Origin: Martelella sp. HB161492
GTDB lineage: Bacteria > Pseudomonadota > Alphaproteobacteria > Rhizobiales > Rhizobiaceae
Assembly: GCF_013184775.1 (NCBI RefSeq)
Contig: NZ_JAATVV010000012.1
Coordinates: 1-64,000 of the forward strand
Direction: 5' to 3'
DNA length: 64,000 nt
Shown: one piece after another, positions 19,555 to 28,835 of the stretch
Numbering within the stretch: the first letter of the stretch is position 1
Layout of the letters: every line of letters starts with the position of its first letter
Made by a program: the position numbers and the translations under genes
The notes under the pieces: model-generated
Told to the model about the DNA's origin: nothing
The model's input: the letters and a program-made list of their open reading frames with translations, nothing else
Database searches by the model: none

Positions 19555-20955
19555 GTGGAATATGTTTCAACGCGGGGCGAAGCCCCCTCACTGAAGTTTT
19601 CCGATGCGCTTCTCGCGGGCCTTGCCTCCGATGGCGGCCTTTATCTGCCGGTGGATTTTCCGCAGTTTTCGGCAGCGCAGATCCGCGCCTTGCGCGGCAA
19701 GCCCTATGCCGAGGTCGCCTTTGCGGTCATCAAGCCCTTCATCGATGGCGAAATCGCCGATGACGTGCTGAAGGCCATGATTGACGATGCCTACGCGACC
19801 TTCCGTCACACAGCGGTCGCTCCCCTCGTCCAGAGTGGCGAAAACACCTTCATCCTCGAATTGTTCCACGGCACCACCCTCGCCTTCAAGGATGTTGCAA
19901 TGCAGCTTCTGGCACGGCTGATGGATCATGTGCTTGGTGAGCGCAACGAGCGCGCCACCATTGTCGGCGCCACCTCCGGCGATACCGGCGGCGCCGCCAT
20001 CGATGCCTTTGCCGGCAGTGCGCGGACCGATATCTTCATCCTGTTTCCGCACGGCAAGGTGTCGCCGGTGCAACAGCGCCAGATGACGACGTCGAAGGGC
20101 GAGAATGTGCATGCGCTGGCGATCGAAGGCGATTTCGATGATTGCCAGAACCTCGTCAAGGCCATGTTCAACGACACGCCCTTCCGCACCGGCATCAAGC
20201 TTTCGGGTGTCAACTCGATCAACTGGGCCCGCATCATGGCCCAGGTCGTCTATTATTTCACGGCTTCGCTTTCACTCGGCGCACCGGATCGTGAGATCGA
20301 TTTCACCGTTCCGACCGGTAATTTCGGCGATATCCTCGCCGGCTATGTCGCCAAGCGCATGGGGCTTCCGGTCGGCCGTCTGGTGATCTCAACCAATGCC
20401 AATGACATTCTGGCCCGCACCCTTGCCACCGGGCGCTACGAGATGAAGGGCGTTGCCGCGACGACCTCGCCATCCATGGATATCCAGATCTCCTCCAATT
20501 TTGAGCGGCTGCTGTTTGAAGCTGGCGGCCGCGATGCCGGCGCCGTGCGCCGTGCCATGGCAAGCCTGAAACAGTCCGGCGCTTTCGACATCGAGGCCGA
20601 AACCCTGACGGAGATCCGGAAAGACTTTGCCGCCGGACGCGCGGGAGAAGACGAGGTGAAGGGCGAGATCGCCCGTACACTGAAGGAAACAGGTTATCTG
20701 GCAGACCCGCATACGGCCGTCGGTCTCTATGTCGCCCGACAGCATATGCGCGCCGAAAATCCGATGGTCGTGCTCTCCACCGCCCATCCGGCCAAATTCC
20801 CAGACGCAGTAAATTCGGCTTGCGGTATTGACCCGGCGCTTCCATCATGGCTTGCTGATCTGATGGACAGGGAGGAGCAGTTCCATGTCCTTTCCCCGAA
20901 CCTCGAAGAGGTCGAGAGTTATATCCGTGCGTCCGCGCGGGTCGGACGTTCATAA
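19555..20955 (+). CDS. thrC: Threonine synthase
   Basis: About 466 residues. PLP enzyme converting O-phosphohomoserine to threonine, the last step of threonine synthesis; the preceding kinase thrB is at 32921-33889. N-terminal YVSTRGEAPSLKFSDALLAGLA and DGGLYLP are family hallmarks; the PLP Lys is Lys112 in TLAFKDVAMQ; GATSGDTGGAAI binds the phosphate and FTVPTGNFGDI follows. The frame opens at GTG 19531, but the GTG at 19555 (MEYVSTRGE) has AAGGGG at the right distance and matches homologues. Followed 18 bp later by the M16 peptidase gene, the usual rhizobial pairing. Confidence 0.96.
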   Translation: MEYVSTRGEAPSLKFSDALLAGLASDGGLYLPVDFPQFSAAQIRALRGKPYAEVAFAVIKPFIDGEIADDVLKAMIDDAYATFRHTAVAPLVQSGENTFILELFHGTTLAFKDVAMQLLARLMDHVLGERNERATIVGATSGDTGGAAIDAFAGSARTDIFILFPHGKVSPVQQRQMTTSKGENVHALAIEGDFDDCQNLVKAMFNDTPFRTGIKLSGVNSINWARIMAQVVYYFTASLSLGAPDREIDFTVPTGNFGDILAGYVAKRMGLPVGRLVISTNANDILARTLATGRYEMKGVAATTSPSMDIQISSNFERLLFEAGGRDAGAVRRAMASLKQSGAFDIEAETLTEIRKDFAAGRAGEDEVKGEIARTLKETGYLADPHTAVGLYVARQHMRAENPMVVLSTAHPAKFPDAVNSACGIDPALPSWLADLMDREEQFHVLSPNLEEVESYIRASARVGRS

Positions 20956-20973
20956 CGAGGAAAGCAGGTACGC

Positions 20974-22272
20974 ATGACCGTAGAGTACACCCGGCTTCCA
21001 TCCGGGTTGACGATCGTAACCGAGAACATGCCGCATATCGAAAGCGTCGCTCTCGGCGCGTGGATCAAATCCGGAGCGCGCAATGAACTCGAAAACGAGC
21101 ACGGTATCGCCCACCTGCTCGAACATATGGCGTTCAAGGGAACGAACCGGCGCTCTGCCAGGCAGATTGCCGAGGAAATCGAGAATGTTGGAGGAGAAGT
21201 CAACGCCGCCACATCGACGGAGACGACATCCTATTATGCCCGCGTCCTGAAGGATCACCTACCGCTGGCCGTGGACATTCTTGCCGACATCCTGACCGAT
21301 TCCGTCTTCGACCCGGAAGAGCTGGCGCGCGAGAAAAACGTCATCATGCAGGAAATTGGCGCCGCCAATGATATTCCCGACGATGTCGTGTTTGACAATT
21401 TCGCCGGCGCCGCCTTTCGCGATCAGACCATCGGCCGGCCGATCCTCGGCACGCCCGATACCGTGATGGCGTTTCGGCCAGACGACATCCGCCGCTATAT
21501 GGCCCGCAATTACACCACCGACCGGATTTTCATCGTCGGCACCGGTGCGATCGACCATGACGCCTTTGTCCGCGAGATCGAGATCAAGTTTGACAGCCTG
21601 CCGCGTCAGCCCGAAACCCCGCCCTTCATGGAAGAGGCGTCCTATACCGGCGGTGATGTGCGCATTTCGCGTGATCTTTCCGATGCCCAGGTCATCCTCG
21701 GCTTCGAGGGCCCGGCCTATCACGCCCATGACTTCTACTGTTCGCAGATCCTTGCCAATGTGCTCGGCGGCGGCATGTCCTCGCGCCTGTTTCAGGAAGT
21801 CCGTGAGATCCGTGGCCTCTGCTATTCGGTCTATGCCTTCCACTGGGGCTTTTCCGATTCGGGCGTCTTTGCCGTTCACGCGGCAACGGGTGGCGAACAG
21901 CTGACCGAGCTGGTACCGGTGGTAATCGACGAATTGCATCGTGTCGCCGAAAGCGTCGACCGTTCGGAAATCGACCGCGCCCGCGCCCAGATCCGTGCGC
22001 AGCTGCTGATGGGGCAGGAAAGTGCGGCCGCCCGTGCGGGCCAGATCGCCCGTCAGATCATGCTCTGGGGACGACCGATCCCGAATGAGGAGATGATGAT
22101 GCGCCTGGAAAACATCACGCCGCGTCGCCTCACCGATCTTGCCGGCCGCACCTTCTATGACACGCGCCCGACGATCTCCGCGATCGGGCCGATCGGGAGC
22201 CTTGCACCGATTGACGACATCATCCACAACCTTTCGTTCCGGGAACGAAGGAAGGCATCGGCGGGGCTTTGA
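20974..22272 (+). CDS. M16-family zinc peptidase (mitochondrial-processing-peptidase-like)
   Basis: A 432-residue pitrilysin-clan metallopeptidase. The inverted zinc motif HLLEH is at residues 47-51 in GIAHLLEHMAFKGT, and the third ligand Glu is in EKNVIMQEIGAAND. The second half (RDLSDAQVILGFEGPAYH, GLCYSVYAFHWGFSDSG) is the inactive M16 C-terminal domain. It resembles PqqL/RPP proteins of alphaproteobacteria, which are close to the beta subunit of mitochondrial processing peptidase. No signal peptide, so cytoplasmic. It appears to be in an operon with thrC, rimJ-like and GGDEF/EAL genes. Confidence 0.93.
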   Translation: MTVEYTRLPSGLTIVTENMPHIESVALGAWIKSGARNELENEHGIAHLLEHMAFKGTNRRSARQIAEEIENVGGEVNAATSTETTSYYARVLKDHLPLAVDILADILTDSVFDPEELAREKNVIMQEIGAANDIPDDVVFDNFAGAAFRDQTIGRPILGTPDTVMAFRPDDIRRYMARNYTTDRIFIVGTGAIDHDAFVREIEIKFDSLPRQPETPPFMEEASYTGGDVRISRDLSDAQVILGFEGPAYHAHDFYCSQILANVLGGGMSSRLFQEVREIRGLCYSVYAFHWGFSDSGVFAVHAATGGEQLTELVPVVIDELHRVAESVDRSEIDRARAQIRAQLLMGQESAAARAGQIARQIMLWGRPIPNEEMMMRLENITPRRLTDLAGRTFYDTRPTISAIGPIGSLAPIDDIIHNLSFRERRKASAGL

Positions 22273-22346
22273 AACAGTCATGCAGCGCGCAAAGAGGTCC
22301 GTGACGCCAGCAGAGGGGAGCCTTCCGCGCAAGCGGAAGTGACCCG

Positions 22347-22967
22347 ATGCTGCAGCCGTTTCTAAGCCCGAAGGCGCTCAGACGCCGCAGCTTCGCACTG
22401 CATTCGCAAACGCATGTCCTGCGCCTGCCACGCATATCCGATTTTGCTGCATGGAGCGCGTTGCGCACGCGCGGCCGCGCCTTCCTGCAGCCATGGGAGC
22501 CGCTGTGGAATGTGCAGGACATGACCGAACCCGCGTTCCGCCAGCGGGTTCACCGCGTAAACCGCGATTTCGATGCCGGTACCAGCATTCAGCTTTTCAT
22601 ATTCCTGAAGGAAACCGAAACACTTGCCGGCGGCATCACCATCGGCCTCATTCAGCGCGGCGTGGCGCAGAAATGCACACTCGGATATTGGATGGGCGAA
22701 GAATTTGCCGGCAAGGGCCACATGTTTGCCGCACTCAGCCTTGTAATACCTTACATCTTCAGTGAGATGCGTTTGCACCGGATCGAGGCTGCCTGCATAC
22801 CGACCAATGAACGCAGCGCCCGATTGCTGCAGAAAGCCGGTTTCAATCAGGAGGGCCTGTTACGCGAATATTTGCGTATCAATGGTGTCTGGCGGGATCA
22901 TCATCTTTATGCTCTTCTCGCCGACGACTGGAACAAGACAGATAAAGGGACCGAAAGCCAGACATGA
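22347..22967 (+). CDS. RimJ/RimL-type GNAT acetyltransferase
   Basis: A 206-residue GNAT enzyme: LRLPRISDFAAWSALR near the N-terminus, the acetyl-CoA site region LGYWMGEEFAGKGHMFAAL, then IEAACIPTNERSARLLQKAGF, the hallmark of the RimJ group that acetylates ribosomal-protein N-termini or other amines. Substrate not proven. ATG at 22347. The last codons overlap the ATG of the next gene (ATGA), so the two are translationally coupled. Confidence 0.9.
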   Translation: MLQPFLSPKALRRRSFALHSQTHVLRLPRISDFAAWSALRTRGRAFLQPWEPLWNVQDMTEPAFRQRVHRVNRDFDAGTSIQLFIFLKETETLAGGITIGLIQRGVAQKCTLGYWMGEEFAGKGHMFAALSLVIPYIFSEMRLHRIEAACIPTNERSARLLQKAGFNQEGLLREYLRINGVWRDHHLYALLADDWNKTDKGTESQT

Positions 22968-25861
22968 CGCAACGCCCCACGCTTCGTTCCAGACTGCTTG
23001 TGCTGCTCACCCTGCTGTTTGCGGTTTTCATCCTGCAAGAGACTGCTGCTCAGGCTGCCGAACCGGTCGAGGTATCACGCGGGGATCTGGCGATCGACCT
23101 GACCAACAGTGTCGATATCTATGACAATCAGGGCGAGACATTCCAGGTTTCCACCGCGCCTGATTCGAATGGCATCCGGCGGCGCATCGAAGTCCGGGCG
23201 ACCAACGGCAATCACCTGGGTGACTGGGCTGTGTTCTCGCTGGCCAATGTGTCTGACGAGCAGATCGACCGGGTGATCGTTGCGCCGCATTTCCGCCTGC
23301 CGGGCTCGCGGCTGTTCTGGCCTGATCTCGGCTCAGAGCGTGTTGTTGCCATCACCCCCAGCGAAGGCTTCACGCTTGAGCGGCAGGACAGCGATGATGC
23401 CGATGTGTTCCGCATCACCCTCAATCCCGGTTCTGTCGTCACCTTCGTGGCGGAACTGGCCAGCCCGACCCTGCCGCAACTCTACCTCTGGCAGCCCGAT
23501 GCCTACAAGGATACGGAAAACGCCTTCACCCTCTATCACGGCATTGTCCTCGGCATTGCCGGTCTTCTGGCGGTTTTTCTGACAATCCTGTTCGTCGTCA
23601 AGGGCACATCGATGCTGCCGGCCACAGCCATGCTCGCCTGGTCCGTGCTGCTCTATGTGGCGATCGATTTCAGTTTTCTCGAGAAACTCATACCACTGAC
23701 AGCAACAGACGAGCGAATATGGCGAGCGTCAGCCGATGTTGCGGTTGCCTTCAGCCTTGTCGTCTTCCTGTTCACCTATCTCAATCTGTCGCGATGGCAT
23801 GTCCATCTCGGCTATGCGACAGCGGCCTGGGGCCTGGCGGTCATGGCGCTTTTCGGCGTCGCCATCTTCGATCCGTCCGTTGCCACCGGCATCGCCCGGA
23901 TCTCCTTTGCCGCCACCGTGGCACTCGGCACCGTCTTGATCATCTATCTGAGTATCCGCCGCTACGACCGTGCAATCCTGTTGATGCCGGCATGGGCGCT
24001 GATCGTTGCCTGGCTTTTCGCCGGCTGGCTGACCGTAACCGGCAGGATTGACAATGATATTGTCCAGCCGGCGCTTGCTGGCGGCCTCGTGCTCATCGTC
24101 CTGCTGCTCGGCTTTACCGTGATGCAGCATGCCTTTGCCGGCGGCGCCTACCAATCCGGGCTGTTTTCCGATCTCGAACGACAGGCGCTCGCACTCATCG
24201 GCGCCGATGGTACCGTTTGGGACTGGGATGTTGCCCGCGACCGCATCGTCACCGAGCCCGATTTTTCCGTAAAACTTGGCCTCACGGCCGGCATGCTGAG
24301 TGGACCCGCACGTTCCTGGCTGCCGCTGCTGCACCCCGATGACCGCGACCTGTTCCGTTCCACGCTCGACATGCTGCTTGAATGGCGCCGCGGCCGGCTG
24401 AAGCTGGAGTTCCGCATTCGCGCTGATGATGGCCATTATCACTGGCTTTTGATCCGCGCCCGGCCGGTGCTGAGCGCAAATGGCGAAGTCGTCCGCTGTG
24501 TCGGCACGCTGACCGATCTGACCGAGTTCAAAGCCAGCAGCCAGCGCCTGCTGCAGGATGCCGTCCAGGACAATCTGACAGGCCTCGTAAACCGCCCTGT
24601 CTTCCTCGACCGGCTGCAATCGGTCATGGCCATTTCCGAAAGCCTCACCTCGCTGCAGCCGACCGTTATCGTCGCCGACATCGACCGCTATGCCGACATC
24701 AACGAGACGCTCGGCATCGCTGCGGGCGACAATATCCTGATCGCACTGACAAGACGCATGCAGCGCCTGATGAAGCCGGAGGACACGCTGGCCCGCCTTT
24801 CCGGCAACAGTTTCGCAATCATCCTGCTGTCGGAAAACGATCCGGTGCGGATCGCCGAATTCACCGATGGGCTGACAGCGGCCATCGCCATGCCGGTCTA
24901 TTTCGGTGAACGCGATATCCAGCTCACCGCCTCGATCGGCATTGCCTCCTGGCATGACGAGCATGAGGATGCGGAAAGCTTCCTCGAAGATGCCCGCCTG
25001 GCGATGTACCGTGCCAAACGCGCTGGCGGCAACCGGGTTGAAACCTTCAAGTCCTCCTTCCGCATGTTCGGTGCCGAACGCCTGCAGATCAAGACTGATC
25101 TCAGCCACGCGATCGAACGCAGCGAGATGAATGTGCTTTATCGCCCGATCGTCCGGCTCGATAGTTTCGCCGTTTCGGGTTTTGAATGCCAATTGCGCTG
25201 GCAGCATCCGCGCCGTGGCGAGATCGCCGCTGGCGAGGTCGAGACCATGGCGGCCGAGGCCGGGCTTTTGCCGGATCTGGTTCTGTTCACACTAAAGCAG
25301 GCATTGGTGGATCTGGCTTCCATTCAGGGCGCCATGCCGGGTGCCAGAGCCTTTGTCTCGATTGATCTGGCGACCAAGGACATGCTGCGGACCAGCACGC
25401 TCAACGAAATTGAAAGCATGGTGCGCCGATCCGGCCTGTCGCCGCGCCAGCTCATGCTGACAATGCCGGAAAACATCATCCTTGAGGCGCCGGAACAGGC
25501 CCGCCGTTCGCTCGAGCAGCTGCGCGCCGTTGGCATTGGCCTTGGCCTTGACCGATTCGGCAACGGCTATGGCTCGCTATCCTTCCTCAACGGCTTCCCG
25601 TTCGATTTTGTCAGGGTGGAGCGCAATCTTTTCGACCGGGAAACTGATGACAGCTATGAGCTGACCAGGGCCTTTGTCGCACTGGCCGAGAAAATGGGGA
25701 TCCGCGTCAGCATACTCGATGTCACGACAGAGCTTCAGGCCCGTGGCCTGTCCGATGCCGGCTGCGCCTTCGCCCAGGGGCCGCTTTATGGCCCCGCCGT
25801 GCGCACCAGCCAGGCGCTCAGATTGCTGAGAGACCGCGACGCCTACCACGCGGCGGAATAG
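22964..25861 (+). CDS. Membrane PAS / degenerate GGDEF / degenerate EAL protein
   Basis: A 965-residue receptor-like protein. Signal peptide (residues 1-32), a periplasmic beta-rich domain (about 35-185), seven or so membrane helices (about 190-390; a 7TMR-DISM-like layout), a PAS domain (about 400-525), a GGDEF-fold domain (about 525-700) and an EAL-fold domain (about 705-955). The signature sites are lost: GGDEF is replaced by SGNSF (613-617), the EAL motif reads ECQ (741-743), and the DDFG motif reads DRFG. Probably a c-di-GMP or protein-binding sensor rather than a cyclase or phosphodiesterase. Start ATG overlaps the preceding stop. Confidence 0.92.
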   Translation: MTQRPTLRSRLLVLLTLLFAVFILQETAAQAAEPVEVSRGDLAIDLTNSVDIYDNQGETFQVSTAPDSNGIRRRIEVRATNGNHLGDWAVFSLANVSDEQIDRVIVAPHFRLPGSRLFWPDLGSERVVAITPSEGFTLERQDSDDADVFRITLNPGSVVTFVAELASPTLPQLYLWQPDAYKDTENAFTLYHGIVLGIAGLLAVFLTILFVVKGTSMLPATAMLAWSVLLYVAIDFSFLEKLIPLTATDERIWRASADVAVAFSLVVFLFTYLNLSRWHVHLGYATAAWGLAVMALFGVAIFDPSVATGIARISFAATVALGTVLIIYLSIRRYDRAILLMPAWALIVAWLFAGWLTVTGRIDNDIVQPALAGGLVLIVLLLGFTVMQHAFAGGAYQSGLFSDLERQALALIGADGTVWDWDVARDRIVTEPDFSVKLGLTAGMLSGPARSWLPLLHPDDRDLFRSTLDMLLEWRRGRLKLEFRIRADDGHYHWLLIRARPVLSANGEVVRCVGTLTDLTEFKASSQRLLQDAVQDNLTGLVNRPVFLDRLQSVMAISESLTSLQPTVIVADIDRYADINETLGIAAGDNILIALTRRMQRLMKPEDTLARLSGNSFAIILLSENDPVRIAEFTDGLTAAIAMPVYFGERDIQLTASIGIASWHDEHEDAESFLEDARLAMYRAKRAGGNRVETFKSSFRMFGAERLQIKTDLSHAIERSEMNVLYRPIVRLDSFAVSGFECQLRWQHPRRGEIAAGEVETMAAEAGLLPDLVLFTLKQALVDLASIQGAMPGARAFVSIDLATKDMLRTSTLNEIESMVRRSGLSPRQLMLTMPENIILEAPEQARRSLEQLRAVGIGLGLDRFGNGYGSLSFLNGFPFDFVRVERNLFDRETDDSYELTRAFVALAEKMGIRVSILDVTTELQARGLSDAGCAFAQGPLYGPAVRTSQALRLLRDRDAYHAAE

Positions 25862-25894
25862 CGCTCAGCCGCAGCAAGACGTGCTGACCGGCTC

Positions 25895-25921
25895 AGTCGC
25901 GACAGGAGGTTTGTCGCGGCT
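25895..25921 (+). terminator. Hairpin downstream of the GGDEF/EAL gene
   Basis: AGTCGCGACA and TGTCGCGGCT form a ten-pair stem (one G-T) around GGAGGTT, followed by TTCC. Placed 34 bp after the stop; plausible terminator without a strong T-run. Confidence 0.5.
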
Positions 25922-25972
25922 TTCCAGTCGCAAGCGCGCGGAAGCAAAGCAACGGTGTGTCGTTGCGGCTGA

Positions 25973-26056
25973 AGGGCGCGGTAGGACGCTCAATCTTGTT
26001 GAATCTACGCATCGGCTCGAAAATCGATTCCGATTTTCGAAAAGAACGATGTTCTA
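25973..26056 (-). repeat. Intergenic palindromic repeat, copy B (core inverted)
   Basis: The left part (AGGGCGCGGTAGGACGCTCA, then ATCTTGTTGAATCTACGCATC) matches copy C in the same orientation, but the following core GGCTCGAAAATCGATTCCG with TTTTCGAAAAGAAC is the reverse complement of the corresponding core of copy C. The right end CTA (26054-26056) is the TAG stop codon of the leftward metallopeptidase gene. Confidence 0.8.
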
Positions 26057-27097
26057 AGCCGTTTTTTGCAGCAGCATCCTGATGAAGCCAAGTTTTCCAA
26101 CAATGTCCGGCGTCAGCACGAAAGGATAGAAATCATTCTCTCCCATGCTGCGGTGGATGGCATTCATGGCGAGTGTCAGCGGCACCCAGGCGGCAGCCAG
26201 CCTGGCTGCGTCCTGACAGAGATAGGGATCCCCCATCGGCTCTTCGGCACCATCAACGGACAGGCCGAAAGATTGCGCCGTCTCCAGCGTGTCAACAATA
26301 TGCAGAAGATGCGCGAAACTCTCGGCAAAATCCTCCCAGGGATGGGTCGTTGCATAGGCGCTGACGAAGTGCTCCTGAAAGCCCGGTGGCGGCCCCTCAT
26401 GATAGTGACGTTCGAGCGCTGCCGCATAATCCGCGCGCTCATCGCCGAAAACGGCGCGAAATTCGTCAAAATGCCCCCTGTCCCGAACCAATCTGTCCCA
26501 GACATAATGCCCGACCTCGTGGCGAAAATGCCCAAGCAGCGTGCGGTAGGGCTCGTCCATCTGGCTGCGGGCAATCTCGCGGACGACATCGTCCGCTTCG
26601 GCCGCGCGCAGCGAGATCAGCCCGTCATCATGCCCGGTCATGGCCGGAGTGACCGAGCCATCCGGATTGACGCTATCCTCGAGAAAATCGAAAACCAGAC
26701 CGCCATCGGCATCCTCCGCAAGCGTCGGCGTCTGAATGCCGAGACGCATCAGGGAGTAGAACAGATGCCGCTCGGCGGCCGTGATCTGCTTCCAGCGTGT
26801 CAGCCCCTCTTCTGTTGCGATGTCGGGCATCAGCCGGTTATGGCGGCAGGCACGGCAATAGCTCTCCGCGCCCTCGCTTGGAACGAGCCAATTGCACACG
26901 CCGGCATCAGCATTGGCGCAGAAGCGGAACATCTCCCCCGCGGCCGAGCGGCTTTTCCACCGGCCTTCATCCGCGCCTTCCAGAGCATGCATGCGCATTT
27001 CCTCTGGATCGAACCCCAGACGATGACCGCAGGCAACGCAGTTCTGATTGTCGAAATAGACTGTCTGACCGCAATGGTCACAGGAAAAAAGCTTCAT
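26054..27097 (-). CDS. Zinc-ribbon putative zinc metallopeptidase (Peptidase_Mx family)
   Basis: A 347-residue protein. An N-terminal rubredoxin-like zinc ribbon has paired cysteines C6/C9 and C20/C23, and further Cys pairs follow (C60/C68, C81/C84 in YCRACRHNRL). The catalytic-type motif is HEVGH (193-197) in LGHFRHEVGHYVWDRL, with Glu in DFAESFAHLLHI downstream as probable third ligand. This is the arrangement of the 'putative zinc-binding metallopeptidase' family common in Alphaproteobacteria; its substrate is unknown. No signal peptide, so cytoplasmic. It lies downstream of yqgE on the same strand. The stop codon is supplied by an intergenic repeat. Confidence 0.85.
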   Translation of the reverse strand: MKLFSCDHCGQTVYFDNQNCVACGHRLGFDPEEMRMHALEGADEGRWKSRSAAGEMFRFCANADAGVCNWLVPSEGAESYCRACRHNRLMPDIATEEGLTRWKQITAAERHLFYSLMRLGIQTPTLAEDADGGLVFDFLEDSVNPDGSVTPAMTGHDDGLISLRAAEADDVVREIARSQMDEPYRTLLGHFRHEVGHYVWDRLVRDRGHFDEFRAVFGDERADYAAALERHYHEGPPPGFQEHFVSAYATTHPWEDFAESFAHLLHIVDTLETAQSFGLSVDGAEEPMGDPYLCQDAARLAAAWVPLTLAMNAIHRSMGENDFYPFVLTPDIVGKLGFIRMLLQKTA

Positions 27098-27219
27098 CGC
27101 CCCTCGCTTGCCCTGACTGGCCCTGAGCCCCTTAGCGCCGGGGCATCAGGTCCGCACATGCTGAGAAAACACGCTCGAACAACGCATGTCCTGCCACGCA
27201 TGTTCCAAAAGGGGCAAAT

Positions 27220-27867
27220 TCAGGCGTGGCCAATCTTGCTCGAAAGCAGCGAGGGTTCAACACCCATGGCGAGCAGCGCACGCTCATATTTGCTGTCGAA
27301 ATCATCATCAAAAATGATGCTGTCGGTGGCCGGGCATGTCAGCCAGTCATTATTGGCGATTTCCGCCTCCAGCTGCCCGGGGCCCCAGCTGGCATAACCG
27401 AGATAGAGGGCGGCCCGCGCCGGTCCGCGTCCCTCGGCGATGACGCGCAACACGTCAAGGGTTGCCGTCAGGCAGAGATCGTCACTCACCGGTATGCTGG
27501 TGTCGCAGGAATAATCATCCGAATGCAGCACGAAACCGCGTCCGGGCTCGACCGGACCGCCGAACTGGACCTTGAAATCCGCGATATGGCGCGGCACGCC
27601 CTGAGCCTGCAGGCCATCCGTCAGCTTCACCTGGGCCAGAACTTCGGAGAAGGAGACATCAAGCGTCCGGTTGAGAACAAAGCCCATCGTCCCTTCCGGC
27701 GAGTGGGCGCAGATATAGACAACGCTGCGCTGGAAATGATCATCCTCCAGCTGCGGCATGGCGATGAGAAACTGGCCGTCGAATGGACCGCGTTCACGTC
27801 GGGTCGTCAGATTTGTCAGCACAGGCGCCTCCGGGCCGTTTCTCTTGGGGTTATCAAAATTGCTCAT
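27220..27867 (-). CDS. YqgE/AlgH family protein
   Basis: A 215-residue DUF179 protein. Typical signatures: FLIAMPQLEDDHFQRSVVYICAH cut here as two recognisable pieces (GQFLIAMPQLEDDHF and RSVVYICAHSPEGTMGFVLN), VQFGGPVEPGRGFVLHS, and LGYASWGPGQLEAEI. The fold is known but the function is not; links to transcription regulation and virulence have been proposed for AlgH. ATG at 27867. It is divergent from the DsbD-domain gene, an arrangement also met in other rhizobia. Confidence 0.94.
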   Translation of the reverse strand: MSNFDNPKRNGPEAPVLTNLTTRRERGPFDGQFLIAMPQLEDDHFQRSVVYICAHSPEGTMGFVLNRTLDVSFSEVLAQVKLTDGLQAQGVPRHIADFKVQFGGPVEPGRGFVLHSDDYSCDTSIPVSDDLCLTATLDVLRVIAEGRGPARAALYLGYASWGPGQLEAEIANNDWLTCPATDSIIFDDDFDSKYERALLAMGVEPSLLSSKIGHA

Positions 27868-27969
27868 TTCTTAAAGTATGGCGTGCCTCACGCTATGTTC
27901 AACTCAATTTGTCCTTAAAATAATGCACACAGAGTGGCAGAAAACAAAAGTGCACTGTAAACGATCGCG

Positions 27970-28812
27970 ATGAAAAAAAATCTTATCCTCGGACTGGCCC
28001 CGACACTCTGCCTGCTTATGTCTGCCGCAGCGCCGGCTTTTGCTGCACCGACCGACTGGGTTTCGGATGAAGGCGGCCGCGTGCGGCTGATTGTTCTGCC
28101 TCCGGAACAGGACGGCACGATCCGCGCTGCGCTGCAGGTCGAGCCCCAACCCGGCTGGATCACCTATTGGCGCGAGCCGGGTGACAGCGGCATTCCGCCA
28201 AGCGTGACGGTCACCGGCAGCGATGGCGTAGCGCTGCAGCGCATCGATTTCCCCGTGCCTCAAAGGCTCGACATCGCCGGCGGCTGGGACATGGGCTATG
28301 ATACACCCGTTACCTTTCCGCTGACGCTCACTGCTGACGCCGGCACGCTGCCGTCCCTTGATGTCGCCGTGTTTCTTGGGCTCTGCCATGACATCTGCAT
28401 TCCCTTCCAGGCCGACTTCAAGGTTGCACCGGACAGCGACAGCTACAGCGAAACCCCCGTGCTGAAGGCGATCATGGCTGCAGCGGAAAGCACACTTCCG
28501 GAAAAAAGCACCGCCGATTTCGCCGTCACAAGTGCCGCGATCGATGGCAGTTCCATCGCGATCGCGCTGACCATGCCGAAAGCGGCAGGCAATGCCGCGC
28601 CACAGCTGATCCTGGCCAACTCGAAGGGCTTTGTCATTGAAGCGCCACAGGGCGTCTGGAGCGAAGATGGTCAGTATCGCGTCACGGTGCCATTGTCTGC
28701 CATTCCTGCGCCCTTCAAGGCCGAGGATGGTGCGTGGCAGTTGCTGGCCAAGAGCGATGGGCGGGCAATGGAAACCGCGTTTTCACTGTCGGCAGCACCA
28801 CAACAGAACTGA
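27970..28812 (+). CDS. Periplasmic DsbD-alpha-domain protein
   Basis: A 280-residue exported protein. Signal peptide ends near PAFAAPT (residue about 25). The body matches the N-terminal, immunoglobulin-like DsbD/ScsB domain (PF11412 type): RAALQVEPQPGWITYWREPG, then VFLGLCHDICIPFQ, where two cysteines four residues apart are the likely redox pair. The membrane and thioredoxin domains of full DsbD are absent, so it must get electrons from a separate partner such as CcdA. Next to a phosphodiester glycosidase-like gene (23 bp) and close to peroxiredoxin and sodC, suggesting a periplasmic redox neighbourhood. Confidence 0.85.
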   Translation: MKKNLILGLAPTLCLLMSAAAPAFAAPTDWVSDEGGRVRLIVLPPEQDGTIRAALQVEPQPGWITYWREPGDSGIPPSVTVTGSDGVALQRIDFPVPQRLDIAGGWDMGYDTPVTFPLTLTADAGTLPSLDVAVFLGLCHDICIPFQADFKVAPDSDSYSETPVLKAIMAAAESTLPEKSTADFAVTSAAIDGSSIAIALTMPKAAGNAAPQLILANSKGFVIEAPQGVWSEDGQYRVTVPLSAIPAPFKAEDGAWQLLAKSDGRAMETAFSLSAAPQQN

Positions 28813-28835
28813 ATTCCGATACGGAGCGATATGCG

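Noticed and set aside
23729-25207. 492-codon frame opposite the GGDEF/EAL gene
   Set aside because: Antisense to well-defined PAS/GGDEF/EAL domains; no family resemblance.
26066-27397. 443-codon frame opposite the metallopeptidase and yqgE
   Set aside because: Crosses two real genes and the gap between them; no motif.
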